In this document: in pieces, positions 9,297 through 23,000 of the stretch
Position numbering within the stretch: the first letter of the stretch is position 1
Layout: each line of letters opens with the position of its first letter
Translations under genes and position numbers: made by a program
Assembly: GCA_038049695.1 (NCBI GenBank)
Contig: CP142459.1
Coordinates: 64,224,001 to 64,288,000 of the forward strand
DNA: 64,000 nucleotides
Origin: Cinnamomum chago
Lineage: Eukaryota; Streptophyta; Magnoliopsida; Laurales; Lauraceae
Reading direction: 5' to 3'
Notes under the pieces: generated by a model
What the model saw: the letters and a program-made list of their open reading frames with translations, nothing else
Told to the model about the DNA's origin: nothing
Databases searched by the model: none

Positions 9297-12200
9297 ATGG
9301 TCCATTTCAGCGGAATCTCCTATCTCCCTCTTCTCCTTACCACGACTCGCATCTTCTTCCCTTGTTTTTCTTCTCTCCCTCTCTCCTTTTCCGCTGCTTC
9401 AAATCCAAGCACCATCGGATTCTCTGCAAAAGCTATGATGAAACCTCCAGTGGCGAAGAAGGTGAAGCACGAGATGGTGATGTTTGGCGATGTCAGGCAC
9501 GACGACTATTACTGGCTTCGTGACGACTCCCGTTCAGATCCTCAAATTCTTTCATACCTCAAAGAGGAAAATGCCTACACAGACAGTGTCATGGAAGGTG
9601 AGGAGAGCCAGAGGACTGATATGAGCTAGGGTTTCTTTTCGTTTCCTAAAAGCTTCTGATTTCACTTTTTTTATGTTGAAGATTCCAACTCTTTTGTTGT
9701 TTGTTTGTGAGTGTGGAGTTTGTGGATGGAGGAATGGATGAGTTTGCTGTAGAATGGGGGAAAAATATTTGGTCCCTGTTTGTTTGCATTGAAATACATA
9801 GGAATTGAATATATAGGGTGGATAAAAATGAAGATCAAAGGTGAATTTGCAAGAATGAGCACTGTATAACATCTTAATTTTGATAGATTTCCCCAAAAAA
9901 GAAAAAAACTTATTCATGTTTAATATTAATTTTTAACCACCCTATGTGTTTTTGTGACTCCATCAGATTTTTGTGCTCTTCTTTCGGTTTTTTTTTTTTT
10001 TTTACTGTGAAGTGGGAGTTTGCTGTGCAGCTTTATGGATGAAACAGTGCAATCCTGTTTTGTGATTTCGTTTTCTGTGGAAAATGAAAATTGTGAAGAG
10101 TCCAGTCCACCTTGGACAGCATTCAAAATTTTTTCTACTCTTTTGGAAGAGTATAGAAAATGATTCTCTACCTGTTTAGGTTTGAATCTGCTTTCTGCAA
10201 AGAAATGTGGAGAATGCTTTCACCTCAGAAATGAAAATGGTAGCAAAATGTGGAATGGAAAACCGTCTTTCCTTTGAAAGCTATTTTCATTTTTCGCAGA
10301 GAAATGTTTTGCACAAACATACCCTAAGGGCACCTTTGTGTGATTTTGCTGGGCTTCCATTTATTCAGAATAGAAAAGCAAGTGGAAAAATAGGTGTTTG
10401 TTTTTTTTGTCAATTTTCCTAGTTGTGGAAAAGTATCAAGAGGGCCGAAATTTGAATTCTTTTCTGCAGCATTACATAACGACCCCTATGGCATCTTTGG
10501 TAACAAACAGTCTAGGAATCCCCAGATTTTGAGGATTCCTCACTAAGTATTTGTAGAGCTGAGGATTCACAGAAATATCAGTGTGTATTGCTGCTATCAT
10601 GTTATATCTGACAAAAAATAGGTATTGGTGTGTAAATACCACAAAATTGAGGTATCGGGGAGGTAGAACCTGAAAATTCTAAAAGATGGGGATTTCCACT
10701 GGCTCAAATCCTCGGAGATTTTCAGTCACCAAATGTGGATTTTTCAAATCCTTGGGGAAAATTGGTGAGTAATCCCCAATTATTTGGTGGTTGCCAAACA
10801 TGACCTAAAATTCTCAGGGATGGCAGTTCTCTAGTGAAGTGAAATGTGGCAGGCAGGCAGACTGGCTTTTTGAAGGAATCGGGATCCTCTGAGGGATTTG
10901 GCCCACGGTGACTCTGGTGGGGTAAAGCCTCACCAGATCCGGACTCTTTTTGAAGGGGGTTACACTGGGTTGTCCAAAATTTGGTGTGATTGTGTACATT
11001 TTTATTAAGTCTGTCTTCAAGATGTGACCCATGCAGACATGTTATATCTTTCATTGGAGTTTTCTAATTCGCTTTGATGAAATGGTTGTGTCGTGGTTCG
11101 AATGATTGGGTTTAGTTGTTTTGGTATAGGTGACATGTGGTTAGTATGATTCTAAATCAATGATGGGTGGAATACAAGGACACCGTAGTTTGTAGTTAAT
11201 TGGAATTCTGTTCCAAATTTCTTAGTTGATTGTTTTATACTTTTTTTCTATCCTTGTTAATGCCACCTTCTTATGTGAATTATTTGGTGGTAGTTTTGAT
11301 GTTGGAATGGGACCTTTTCCTCAAAAAATGATATTCTAGAAGCTTTATCAGCTGTGGAGGAAACCGTAGAAATTAGACTCCGGGAAAGAAAAGGAAAAGA
11401 AGGGAGGATAGAAGAAACTTACTTACATGATTTTTATTTAAGACAAACACATTTTTAGACACCTCTTTTGTAATTGGCTTTTATTAAAAAAAAAAAACCA
11501 GACATGTTCTTTCCCCTCAAACCAAACCAAGCCTTTTCCCACTAGGTGGGGTCGGTTATATGGATTTGACGACGCCAATCAAATCTGTTTAGGGCCATGT
11601 CCTCCGTTAGATCCATGTAGGCAAGGTCATGTTTAATAGTTTCTTTCCAACTTCTCTTGGGTCTCCCTCTCCCTCTCCTACTCCGGGCAATCTCCATGCT
11701 TTCACACCTTTTAATAGGTGCCTCCGTTGGACGCCTTCTAACATGGCCGAACCATCTCAGTCGATTTTCTCTCATTTTATCTTTAATCGGTGCTATTCCT
11801 ACTTTGCCCCTAATCTCCTCATTCCTAATCCTATATCTCCTTGTGATCCCGTCTTAGCATTCTCATCTCCGCAACTTCCATCTTCTTAACATGATTATGC
11901 TTTACTGCCCAACATTCTGATCCATATAACAACGCTGGACGTACCGCCACCTTATAATACTTTCCTTTAACCTTGAGGGGGACTTTCCGATTACACAAGA
12001 CCCCCGAAGCACTCCTCCATTTGGTCCACCCGGCCTGAAACCTGTGACTTACATCAGTATCAATCTCTCCATCCTGTTGCACCATAGATCCAAGGTACCT
12101 AAAGTTTTCTTTCTCTACAATCATTTGTGTGTCCAAACTTACTTCTAAGTTACCAAGTGTCCCACTTTGACTAAACTTGCATTCCATATATTCCGTCTTG

Positions 12201-13942
12201 CATCGACTTAGCCTAAACCCTTTTGTCTTTAACGTTTTTCGCCACAATTCTAGCTTAACATTCACTCATTCTCTCGTTTCATCCACTAAAACAATGTCAT
12301 CTGCAAATAGCATACACCGCGGCACCTCATCCTGAATATGTCTTGTAATCTCTTCCATAACTAGGACAAACAAGTATGGGCTTAACGCTGAGCCTTGGTG
12401 TAGACCAATCGTGATAGGAAACTCTTTAGTCTCTCCGCCAGTCGTTCTTATAGATGTCATGGCTCTATTATACATATCCTTTATCGCATCAATATATGCG
12501 ACACACACTATTTTCTTTTCCAGTACTCTCCATAGAATCTCCCTAGGAACTCGGTCATAAGCCTTCTCTAAGTCAATGAACACCATATGTAAATCTCTTT
12601 GGCCTTTTCTATATTGTTCCATTAACCTTCTCAGGAGAAAGATAGCCTCCATGGTTGATCTCCTAGGCTTGAAACCAAATTGATTCTCTGAAATGTTTGT
12701 TGTTCTTCTTAGTCTTCCCTCAATAACTCTCTCCCATAATTTCATTGTATGGCTCATCAATTTAATCCCGCGGTAGTTCGCACAGTTCTGAATATCTCCT
12801 TTGTTCTTGTATATGGGTATATGAATACTTTTCCTCCATGCATCAGGCATCTTCTTGCTCTTTAGCACGACATTAAAAAGCTTTGTCAACCAACTTATGC
12901 CCTCCTCCCCCAAGCACCTCCAAACCTCAATAGGGATACCATCTGGCCCAACCGCTTTCCCATTCTTTATCATTTTCAATACTTCTTTAACTTCTTCCCT
13001 ACTGATTCTCCTATAAAACATATGATTCGATTCTTTCCCCTCCTTTTCAAATATTTCAATTTATTTATAATCTTGAACTGAAATTTAATCATATGTAATT
13101 GGCTCTAGGAACCAAGGCATTTGAAGACCAGCTTTTTGCTGAGATAAAGGGTAGAATCAAGGAAGATGATATCTCGGTGCCCGCACGTAAAGGGTCATAT
13201 TACTACTATGAAAGGATGTTAAAGGGGAAGGAGTATGTTCAACATTGTAGGCGCCTGATAGTTGACAACAAGGTTTCTCCCTCTGTAAATGATACTATGC
13301 CGACGGGACCTGATGCTCCCGAAGAGCATGTGATCTTGGATGAGAATATTAAGGCTCAAGAATACCAGTATTATAGTATTGGGACCTTCAAGGTGCTTTC
13401 CCTTTCATTTTACCCCTTTTGATGAAACTCATCCTTCTTTCTTTCTTTTCGTTCTCCTTAGTCATATGATTGTTTCTTGCTATATCGTTCTTTCAGGTCA
13501 GTCCAAATAATAAGCTGGTGGCATATGCAGAAGACACAAAGGGAGATGAGATCTATACTGTCTATGTCATTGATGCCGAGACTCAAACTCCTGTTGGGAA
13601 GCCTCTACAGAATGTAACATCATATCTTGAGTGGGCTGGTGATAGCTCCCTTGTGTACATTACAATGGATGAGATCCTCCGGCCCGACAAGGTTGGTTCT
13701 TGCTGATACCCAATGTTTGGTAATTATGCTTCTTTGCATGTGTGTACCGTGTAGTGTGGCTGGATACCATTGTCACATGTTTAGCCTTTGATTAATACAA
13801 GTTAACATTAAAAAAAAAAAAGTGTCGGGGAATCCTTTCATGAGTTTCATCCATTTTTCTGGGGTAAATAATCTCTCTCTCTCTCTCTCTCTCGTGAATG
13901 GTAACATTCTATGCATTACGCAACTGTACTAATCCCTTCATG

Positions 13943-14027
<85 letters not shown>

Positions 14028-17000
14028 ATTGCATTGTTCTTTATATAGACTATTGCATGCGAGACTCCTTAATGACATATTGGGGAACTTACAACATTTC
14101 AATCTTTTTGCTACATTGGACTACTGGAGGAGGTGCGACACTACAAACTACAGGCCTTGGGATTGATCCCTGGGTGTTTCAGTGGAAGTAAGGCACCAAC
14201 ACCATTGAGCTATCAGTGTATTGGCACAAGACTTCAATTATATGCACACATACTGTTAAGCGCATTACTAGCACTCCAATCTCTTGTTGGACTCTTTTGA
14301 ATCACTACACTAAAAAATTAGCTGCTAACATACATTCTCCAGAACACATCAGGTGCACTCTAATATTTCAGAAGATTCTTTTGACTTGCTATATGCAAAT
14401 ATTAACTACCAAGAGGTCCAAGACACATTCTTCTAAATACTCTAATTTTGCTACAATCTTCCATAAGACCTCTTGACCCATTACATTCAGGCATTAGTGC
14501 AAATACATGAAACTAAGCAATTACTACATGCAAATGTTTAATACACCACCGTTGTTGTGCACAAATATTTTTAGTGAGTTGGACAGTCCACTAGGATATC
14601 AGGATGGACCCCAGAACAATTCTGATGAAATCCTTGACAGCTGATGCTCGTTTCCTGATATGTTTGATGATGGATTTGATCATGTAGGATGTAACCTCTT
14701 TGAGCCGCATCAGATATTTATGTTGTTTTGTTGTTGTTGTTGTTGTTATTATTATTTTGATCATTTTGTATTTTTTTTGGGTGAATGTTGCATTCTCACT
14801 GTTTATTAATTTTGATAGGTATGGTTGCACAATTTGCAATCTGATCAATCAAGTGACCGTTGCCTCTATCACGAGAAGGATGATATGTTCTCTCTGGATC
14901 TTCAAGCTTCTGAAAGCAAGAAATATCTGTTTGTTGGATCTGAAAGCAAAAATACACGTTTTATTTTTTACTTGGATGTTTCTAAGCAAGAAGATGGGCT
15001 TGTGGCTTTGACTCCTCGTTTAAGTGGCATTGACACATCAGTTAGTCATCGTGGAGACCATTTTTTTATAAAGAAGAGAAGTGATGAGTTTTATAATTCA
15101 GAATTGCTTGTATGCCCGATAAACAATCCAACTGCTACAACTGTTCTGCTTCCTCACAGGGAAAGGTAGATGTGATTTTTATTTATTTTCCAATTTCAGA
15201 ACTACTTGTCAGTCAATTGCATGCCACTCATTTATGTAGGAGGTCATAGATGGAGAGAACAACTCCACAAACACACCCAAGCTGTCTCAACCCCAAGGAT
15301 TCTCATCATGTGATGATACCTATGGAACTTTTAGCAGTGTTTAGCAATTTAATTTATCTAATATGGTTTCTTTTTCGCTGTCTCATAAAAAAAGTTAACC
15401 ATTTTCACAATGTTAGAACAGTTGTGTTTTCAACTGGGCTTCATGTGCGTATACATTATCATAATACCTTTTGTTTCTAATGAGAAAAGAAAACACCCTA
15501 AAGGGACTGCTTGTTCTTTTTGGTATTAAAACCTTGCTGAATATCCTTGTATGATTATCCTGCTAGTTTAGATCCCTTCTTTTAAGATGTAATGTAGGAT
15601 GCCATAGTAATCATAAATCTTCCTTGCATGTGGCTGAGATGGTCCTGGATGCTTAGACGGATGTGTAGTAAAACAATAGAACTTGGCATGAGCAAATAAG
15701 AAGAATTTATGAGTGGCTCCCCTACAAGAGAAACAAAAGGAATGTTGTCTAAGATGGTTTGGGTATGTACTTGAAAGACTGATAAATTTTGCTGTTACTT
15801 GTACAATGCAACAGAGGAAGGGAAAGGCTAACAAAAAACATGGGTGAAAGTAAATTAGAATATAGATTTGTCGCTTGAGGTTATGGTGTGGTAGAAAACT
15901 TGGCGCCATGGATAAAACTTCACCCGGCACTGAGTTGGTCTGTGTTGATACTAGTCATTGATTGAAATCCTGAAATAATCGAGTTGGGGCAGCAGGGACC
16001 GACACGAGATTGTGCTGTTCACTAATAGCTTGAGCTTTTGATGTTACCGTTTATTAACATGGTATCAAAGTCGGGGGTTGGGGATGTGCTTTTGTTCATG
16101 TTCGTCATTTGGCGTGTTTCTGTCCACGTGCGGAGCCCCACACATGACGGGTGATATTAGGACCCTTTGATATACATTGTTCTGTCATTCACTATCAGCT
16201 TGAGCTTTTGGTGTTATTGGTTATTAACATGGTATCAAAGCCAGACGTCACGAGTTCAAAACCCCTAGGACGCATGTTACCTCCATTTGTTATTAATAGA
16301 CAGTTCCCATCCTTTGGTGCTTTTATATAGCTCATCTCTGGGTGTTTTTTTTTTACCTTGTGGTTAGTGTGGGTATAATGCATTTATACCCTTCGGGCCC
16401 CTTGCAGCTTTTGGTGGGGGACCTTTGTCTCCTTGTATTGTTCTTTCTTTTAATGAGAAGTTTCTGTTACTGATAATAATAATAAAAAAAAAAAAACAAG
16501 TATCAATATGGTATCTAAATCTAATTCTTATTCTCATTGGTATATGGGTTCTATTAGTAGTATCAGTATGATCATGACCAATATGAGGCAGATGATCACT
16601 GCCAACCACAAGGGAAATATCAGTATAATGATGGAATAGAGGAAGTTGCTGGATAATTTGATGTATTCCAGCTTTTGAGTTCCCCGAATTATCTAATGAG
16701 GAAAGGTCATGATAGTAATGATGAAGATTGGTTAAAGCTGGCATGAAACTTATGTAGAATTGAAGAATTGCTTGCCCCTGTGGCCACATGTCCCCATTGC
16801 TCAATTGGTATTGTTATTTGTTAATGTTAATATTACTATCAGGTATTAAGTTATTAATAATTAATATTACTATCAGGTATTAAGTTATTAATAATTAATA
16901 TTACTATCAGGTATTAAGTTATTAATAATTATTAGGGGGATTCGGTGAGAGGTCCCTGAACATTTCACTTTATTGTCTTAGGTCCACAATCTTTTTTTAT

Positions 17001-20000
17001 AGTGTGAAAGGTCATTTTTCCAAATTTGAAAACCTAAAGTGTCTAATTTACCCTTTCTTCAAATCATATCCCATGATTAGTGGGATATGCCATTAATAAT
17101 GGTCAACTACTATTAAATTAGTCACGATTAATAAAATTCCACTAATGAGATTTTCAAATAAAGTTCAAAAAACAGGAAACAAATTTCAAATAAATTTCTA
17201 AAAATGAAATAAATTTAAAAAACGCAAAGAAATTTCAAAAGATGAAAATCAATTTCAAAAGATCCAAATAAATTTCAAAAGACGAAAATAAATTTAAAAA
17301 AATGTAAATAAATTTCAAAAGACGAAAATAAATTTCAAAAGATGTAAATAAAATTAAAAAAACAAAATTAAACTCAAAAAACAAAAACAAATTTCAAAAA
17401 ATGCAAATAAATTTGAAATAACGCAAATAAATTTCAAAAAATGTTATAATATCAAAAGAACATAGAGAAATTTCAAAAGATGCAAATAAATTTCAAAAAA
17501 TCTAAATTTTTTCAAAAGATGTAAATCAATTTAAAAAGACGCAAATAATTTTCAAAAGAACCAAATAAATTTCAAAAGATGAAAATCAATTTTAAAAGAT
17601 CCAAATAAATTTCAAAAAAGTGTAAATAAATTTAGAAAAGCGCAAATACATTTGCCACAAACTCGGATAAATTTGTCCCATAACTCGGATAAATTTGTCC
17701 AATAACTCAGATAGATTTGTCCATAACGTAAAGAAATTTATTTCATAACTCAGATAAATTTGCAAAAAACTCAGATAGATTTATTCAGATTTCATATAAA
17801 TTTGCTAAAAACTCAGCTAAATTTGTCTAGAACTCAGATAAATTTGTTCAAGAACTCAGATAAATTTGTGCAAAACTCAAAACAGTTTGAAAAAATACTC
17901 AAAACTCCGATAAACTTGATAAAAACTTAGATAAATTTGACAAATCAATGGAGGACGGAGGAGATCAGATCAACGGAGCACGGAAGAGATCAGATCAGAT
18001 CTTGAAAAGGCTGCATCACATATCTACTGCTGATTGTGAGATCGGCTGGCCACATGCAAGTGGAGAAGAGGGGTCAGGTCAGACCTAACTCGAACTAGAC
18101 ACTGGCCCAATTACTCTTCTTCTTCCTTCTGCTTCTGCAAGAGAGACAACCGCCCTTGCTGCTTCTTCTCTCTTCTCTTTTGCATTTTGCTGTTGTTGCT
18201 CCATTGATCTCACAACAATTGCAACAAGAATTGTAAGGCCGCCCTGTTGCCTTTCTTCTCGGATGGGGGTGGCCGCTCGAAATACTGAGTTCGACCCAAG
18301 TCTTCCTTCTTCGGTTTCGGCAGTGAACGGTGAGGGATCTAGAGTGATGAGGAATCTGCGATTGCAGGATTTGAATTTGTTTCCTCATCGACTGCTTCTC
18401 CGGCAATGGCGGCCGAGAATAGGAACTGCTTTTGAAGCAGGTTTCGGTCTTCTTCTGTGATGGCCGAACTTCTCCAAATCAAATCGTCTAGGTCCTCTGC
18501 AAAATACCGGTGTTGAGATCGAAGCAGAGAAGAAGGCCACGATCCAAGTTTCTCTGCAACCAATCGTCCGGATCCTCTTCAAACTGCCGGTGGCCCAGCA
18601 GAGATCAACGATGTCCTTCTCTGCAAACTCCCAGACGCTGTGTGCTGCTGCTCGTCGCTGGTGCATAAATCGGTTGAGATCTCAACAGTTGAGATCGATC
18701 TCCGAAGAAGAAAACCCCTGTCCGGTTTGAAGTAATGAGGGGGGGAATGGAAGATTTGAAATTTGAAATTTCAAAATTAGATGCCTAAACAGTTGGAAGA
18801 GGGCAAATTAGTCATGTAAATTGTATCCAGGGACTTCTGGCTGCAAACAGTCTAGCTGCTTGGACCAAAGCCTTTAAAAAGAATTTGCCTGGATTGGAGG
18901 CTTGATAGATTCAATTCTAGGGACCTTTCGCTAATTATCTCTAATTATTATATATCAGCAATTTGGTAATCTTCATTTTAAAAGATCTATTAACTATAAA
19001 AATTAATTAACATCATACCGGCATTTAAAAAACATTTTTGTTATTGATTTACGAAACTACTAAATCATAATATTTACACTTTTTTAGCCATTTCCCATTT
19101 TTTTCTTCCTTATTTTGTGAACCTTTTTATTTTTTATTTTTTTACTATTTAAGATTGGCAGAACAATACCGATTTGGCATGGGCTGCATTACTTGTCTAG
19201 GACTAAACCAGCACAAACACTTGCGCCGGTATTTTTTTTTTTTTTTTACTTAGTCCATTTTGTAGCTGAAGTGAAAATTAGAAAGCTGATTAGCTGATCC
19301 CAAACAATAGACAAGTGATGCTTCTATGATAATGACGATTAAATCCTAGTTGCACATTGTTGCTGTACATATTGTACCAGATTGTAAGCCTAACTCTTTA
19401 CTCCGGTCTCTAGATCTTTTTTTTTTTTTTGCCAAGATAAAGAAATGCTAATTTATTGCTTCTTAGCACAATTCCTTTTTACTTTTCTTTCACTTTCTTA
19501 ATCAGTAACAACTATCAATCCATTAAGAGAAAAGAAAAACCATATAACAACGAACAACATAAAAGATAGGGAGGGGTATAATAGCATCATGCCCCACAAG
19601 AAATGACAAAATATGAGCCACCCAAGGGGAGCCCTACCTGCCCCTTGTTTAGCTAAGCCATCCGCCTTACAATTAGCCAACCTTAGCACATGACAAATGA
19701 CACATCCAAAAAGGAAGACAACTCTTTGATCTCATTGAAAAAAAACTAGAACCTTTAAGGCCTTGAGACAATTTGTGAGGGCCACATCACCACATTTGCC
19801 GAGTCACTTTCTATAATCAACTTAGCTTGGAAAGAGCGTGAGTACAACTGAAGGGCTTCCAACATCGCTGACACCTCGTCCTCATTAGACTACTTAACTC
19901 CCACACTCTTAGAAAACACAAGCAACACCTCACTATTAGAGTTTCAAAGAACGCCTCCAATACCAGATGGATGCAGCTTGCCACTTGCCGCTCCATTTAC

Positions 20001-23000
20001 ATTAAATTTCAAAAAACCCACTGGCGGTCTGTTTGTGACAAAAATAAAATAAAATAAATCCACGCTTCTCTCCTTCCTGCTTCGATAAACCAAGAGATAG
20101 CTTCCCAATTAAGAAGAATGTCATTTAAGTTGAAACCACAAAACTCCTGTCTAACCAAAACCCAATTCACCATCCTAAGACTGGCCTTCAAAATAAGCAG
20201 TAGAAGAAACTTTGAATATCCTTCCATTTCTCTCCCTCCATATAGACCTAAGGATCAGAGTAATCATCCTCCAAAGAAGAAGGCCACGCCCATGAAAAGT
20301 CCCTGGCCCCCAAACCCCAGTAATACACTCTGAGGTAGTCCCTGGAGGGCACTAAACACTACCACATCTACTTAGAAAATGTCACTAGAGCTGGGAAGCA
20401 ACCTTGCAATGAATGAGGAGATGGTCAATAGGCTCCTAAGTTTTCACACATCATGCACAAATCTAAGATTCTGTCCAGTACCAATCCCCTCTTTCGAAGA
20501 TTATCACCTTTGGACACCGTCCCTACAACTGCCTGCAAGTAGAAAACCTCCACTTTGGGGGAGCCAAACCCAGCCACACTGAAGCTACATAGAACACCTC
20601 CAAAGCTAGGAGGAGAGGCCATATTAGACAAAGGAGCGGTAGGTCGAAGAGGCCATTCCAAAGCTACAGAGAATGCCTTAGCAGAAAACACCTTCGTAGG
20701 CGAGGGTTTTCAGATATGGATGTCCTTACCTTCCCTGCCAAGAAAAATATTAGAAAGAAAACAAGTCCCCATATTGGACCTCCTCTGAATGGAAAAGACC
20801 TCTCCCAAAAGACACAACCCATTGCAAATTGTTATCCCTAATAACGTAATACTCCCTTACAAAAGATACTTTATTGGGCACCACTCTAAACACCCTATAG
20901 GAAAAAGACCATCCATATGACCTAATCCCACCAAATTGGCCACATAAGGAAGGGGTAAAGGTGGGAGTGAAGTGAGAGATTTATAAAGTGGAATGCTTGG
21001 CATCTTCGTTGAAAAAGACTACAAGCTATAGTGCCATTTATTGAAAATGATGCAAATAAATTCGCCACCCAGATGCACCCTGCTTGTATTATCACTAGTT
21101 TGCATCGTGATTGTTTACTTTTTCAAACTTGAGACTGGCCCAAGATACTAAAACTATGAACCAAAAATTAGATCAAAGAGAAGCAGACTTTGAATTTACT
21201 CATTGATTGTTTATAAAATACTTGGCGGGAACACAACCTTTATCAGCCATTTCCAAAAGACTAATACAAAAAGTGAAAAAAAATAAAAAATGAAGTCTTT
21301 TTATGAGCTTCACGAGCCGTATACTGTAAAGTTTTGTATTGATAACTTTTGACTATGGGTTCTTGTATGGTATTATTGTGGTTTAAAGATTTGAAAATAT
21401 TTAATTAATTTTCAAGCACTTTTAATGGCGGTGCATGTGTTTCCAAGCTAAAGTGTATGGAAACAAAATTTCTGCAAAGGAGTTGATTGTAGGCAGTTTT
21501 TTTTTTAATTAAAAACATTCATTTCAATGGTTGAAAGCTTAATTATATTTTGACCTTTTGCAGTGTGAAAATCCTGGACATACAACTGTTTAAAGATAAC
21601 CTTGTTGTTTATGAGCGTGAAAATGGCTTACCTAAGATAACTATCTATGGCCTTCCTCCCATTGGGAAAGCAATTGAAAGCATTCAAGGCGGTCGAGCTG
21701 TTGATTTTATTGATCCGATATACTCAGTGGACCAGGGAGAATCAGAATTTTCTTCAAACGTTTTACGGTTTTCTTATAGTTCACTGAGGACCCCTCCTTC
21801 TGTATATGACTATGACATGGACACTGGCGAGTCTGTTCTGAAGAAAATTGAGGCGGTATGTCATTTTTTAGACTTAATGTGTTCCTTTCTTAAAGATAGT
21901 GTTAGGCATTTTATGCTTATGAAGTGATTGTTACAACAACAACAACACAAAAAAAAAAAAAAAAAAACGATGCTCATGAAGTGATGGAAAAAAAGGAGAG
22001 AAGAAGTGCAACATTTGCAATGCATGATTGACAGTTTTGTTATGAGCTAGTCATTTTTCATCTCTTGTCCAATTTAAGTGTTCTATTTTAGATATTTAGA
22101 TGTATTGGTGCACATACAATTTTTCTGTAAGTTCTTTTCACCTGATTTCTCCTGTCTTGATTATTTTCCTGGGTGAAATAAATATCTGTTACCTTTCAAA
22201 ATGGAAAAAAAAGCAAATGATACGCATACAAGATTACTGCATTAAGCTGTTACATCATTAGAGGGGCCCCTTCTGTTTGAAAACAATTAGCCACAAACCT
22301 TTTTTCTTCTTTTAGCATTTTCAGTGAATTTCTTCGTATTTTTGCTTCTTCCTTTCAAGAACAATTAACTGTGGAGAGTGAGTCATTCAGTGCGATCTCT
22401 TGGGTTTCTCCTAATGAATCAAGGCCTTGAAGTTTCAGATTTTCTTCAATGAGATTATTGATTGGTTCTCTAATCTGCAGGTGATGTTCCATTATGAGAT
22501 TAGATCTATCAATGGTTGATCGGATGCTTAGCCATGCAGGGTGTGGATAGGATTGTTCCTTGGTCGTTTCTATCTTGTAATTGTTTTTGTATTATGTTAT
22601 AATACTCTTCTTCTCAGTTGGGGCGCTGTTTATCCTAATCTTGTTAAAAAAAATCCAGTTTTCCAGTCAACAATTTATTGGATAACTAGACGTTTTTCCT
22701 TGCTGATCCTAATAGAATACCTAAAGGGTTTTGGATTTCTTTAGGACATCATCAAGGATTTGCCAATATTTAAGGGTTTATTTGTGTATGCATTGGAAGT
22801 AGAAAAGCAGAACATTTTCTGCTGGATGCCATTTTGAGTCTGCAGGGAATTGGAGAAGTAGAGCATTCTTGGTGATTTCATATGGTGCTTTATCTTCTGT
22901 GTTTCAGTGGAATTCTTGTTTCCGACAGGGTGGGTCGGAGTTTGAAACAAGGATTCCGCCCTCTGTGGAAAGAGCTGAGCTGTTGTGGCATGTGCCAAAT

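Larger units (their letters stand above)
9598..13108 (+). other. Peptidase intron 1
   Basis: A 3.5-kb intron bounded by G|GTGAGG and CTCTAG|GA. It contains MITE-like sequence (about 9764-10340 and 10489-10806) and an antisense RTE LINE (11519-13030). The rest shows no coding capacity. Confidence 0.85.
13692..14818 (+). other. Peptidase intron 3
   Basis: A 1.1-kb intron between AAG|GTTGGT and GATAG|GTATGG. It holds the (CT)n and (GA)n microsatellites, a tRNA-type SINE in antisense orientation, and a TTG/TTA repeat just before the acceptor. No exon-like sequence is seen inside. Confidence 0.85.
15166..21563 (+). other. Peptidase intron 4 (6.4 kb)
   Basis: The largest intron of the window, from AG|GTAGAT to TTGCAG|TG. 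It contains LTR-element fossils (15.9-16.3 kb), a triplicated 34-bp repeat, a MULE-like element with a minisatellite (16.9-18.9 kb) and an antisense L1 tail (19.4-21.0 kb). No host exon is seen inside. Confidence 0.85.

Noticed and set aside
13898-14191. Arg-Glu repeat protein
   Set aside because: Translation of the (GA)n microsatellite within an intron.
17155-17945. CRISPR-like regular array
   Set aside because: The units are adjacent AT-rich minisatellite repeats without distinct spacers, in a plant nuclear intron.
18095-18666. Small minus-strand proteins rich in Arg and Ser
   Set aside because: They lie inside the MULE-like element, overlap in several frames and match no family I know; not called as genes.
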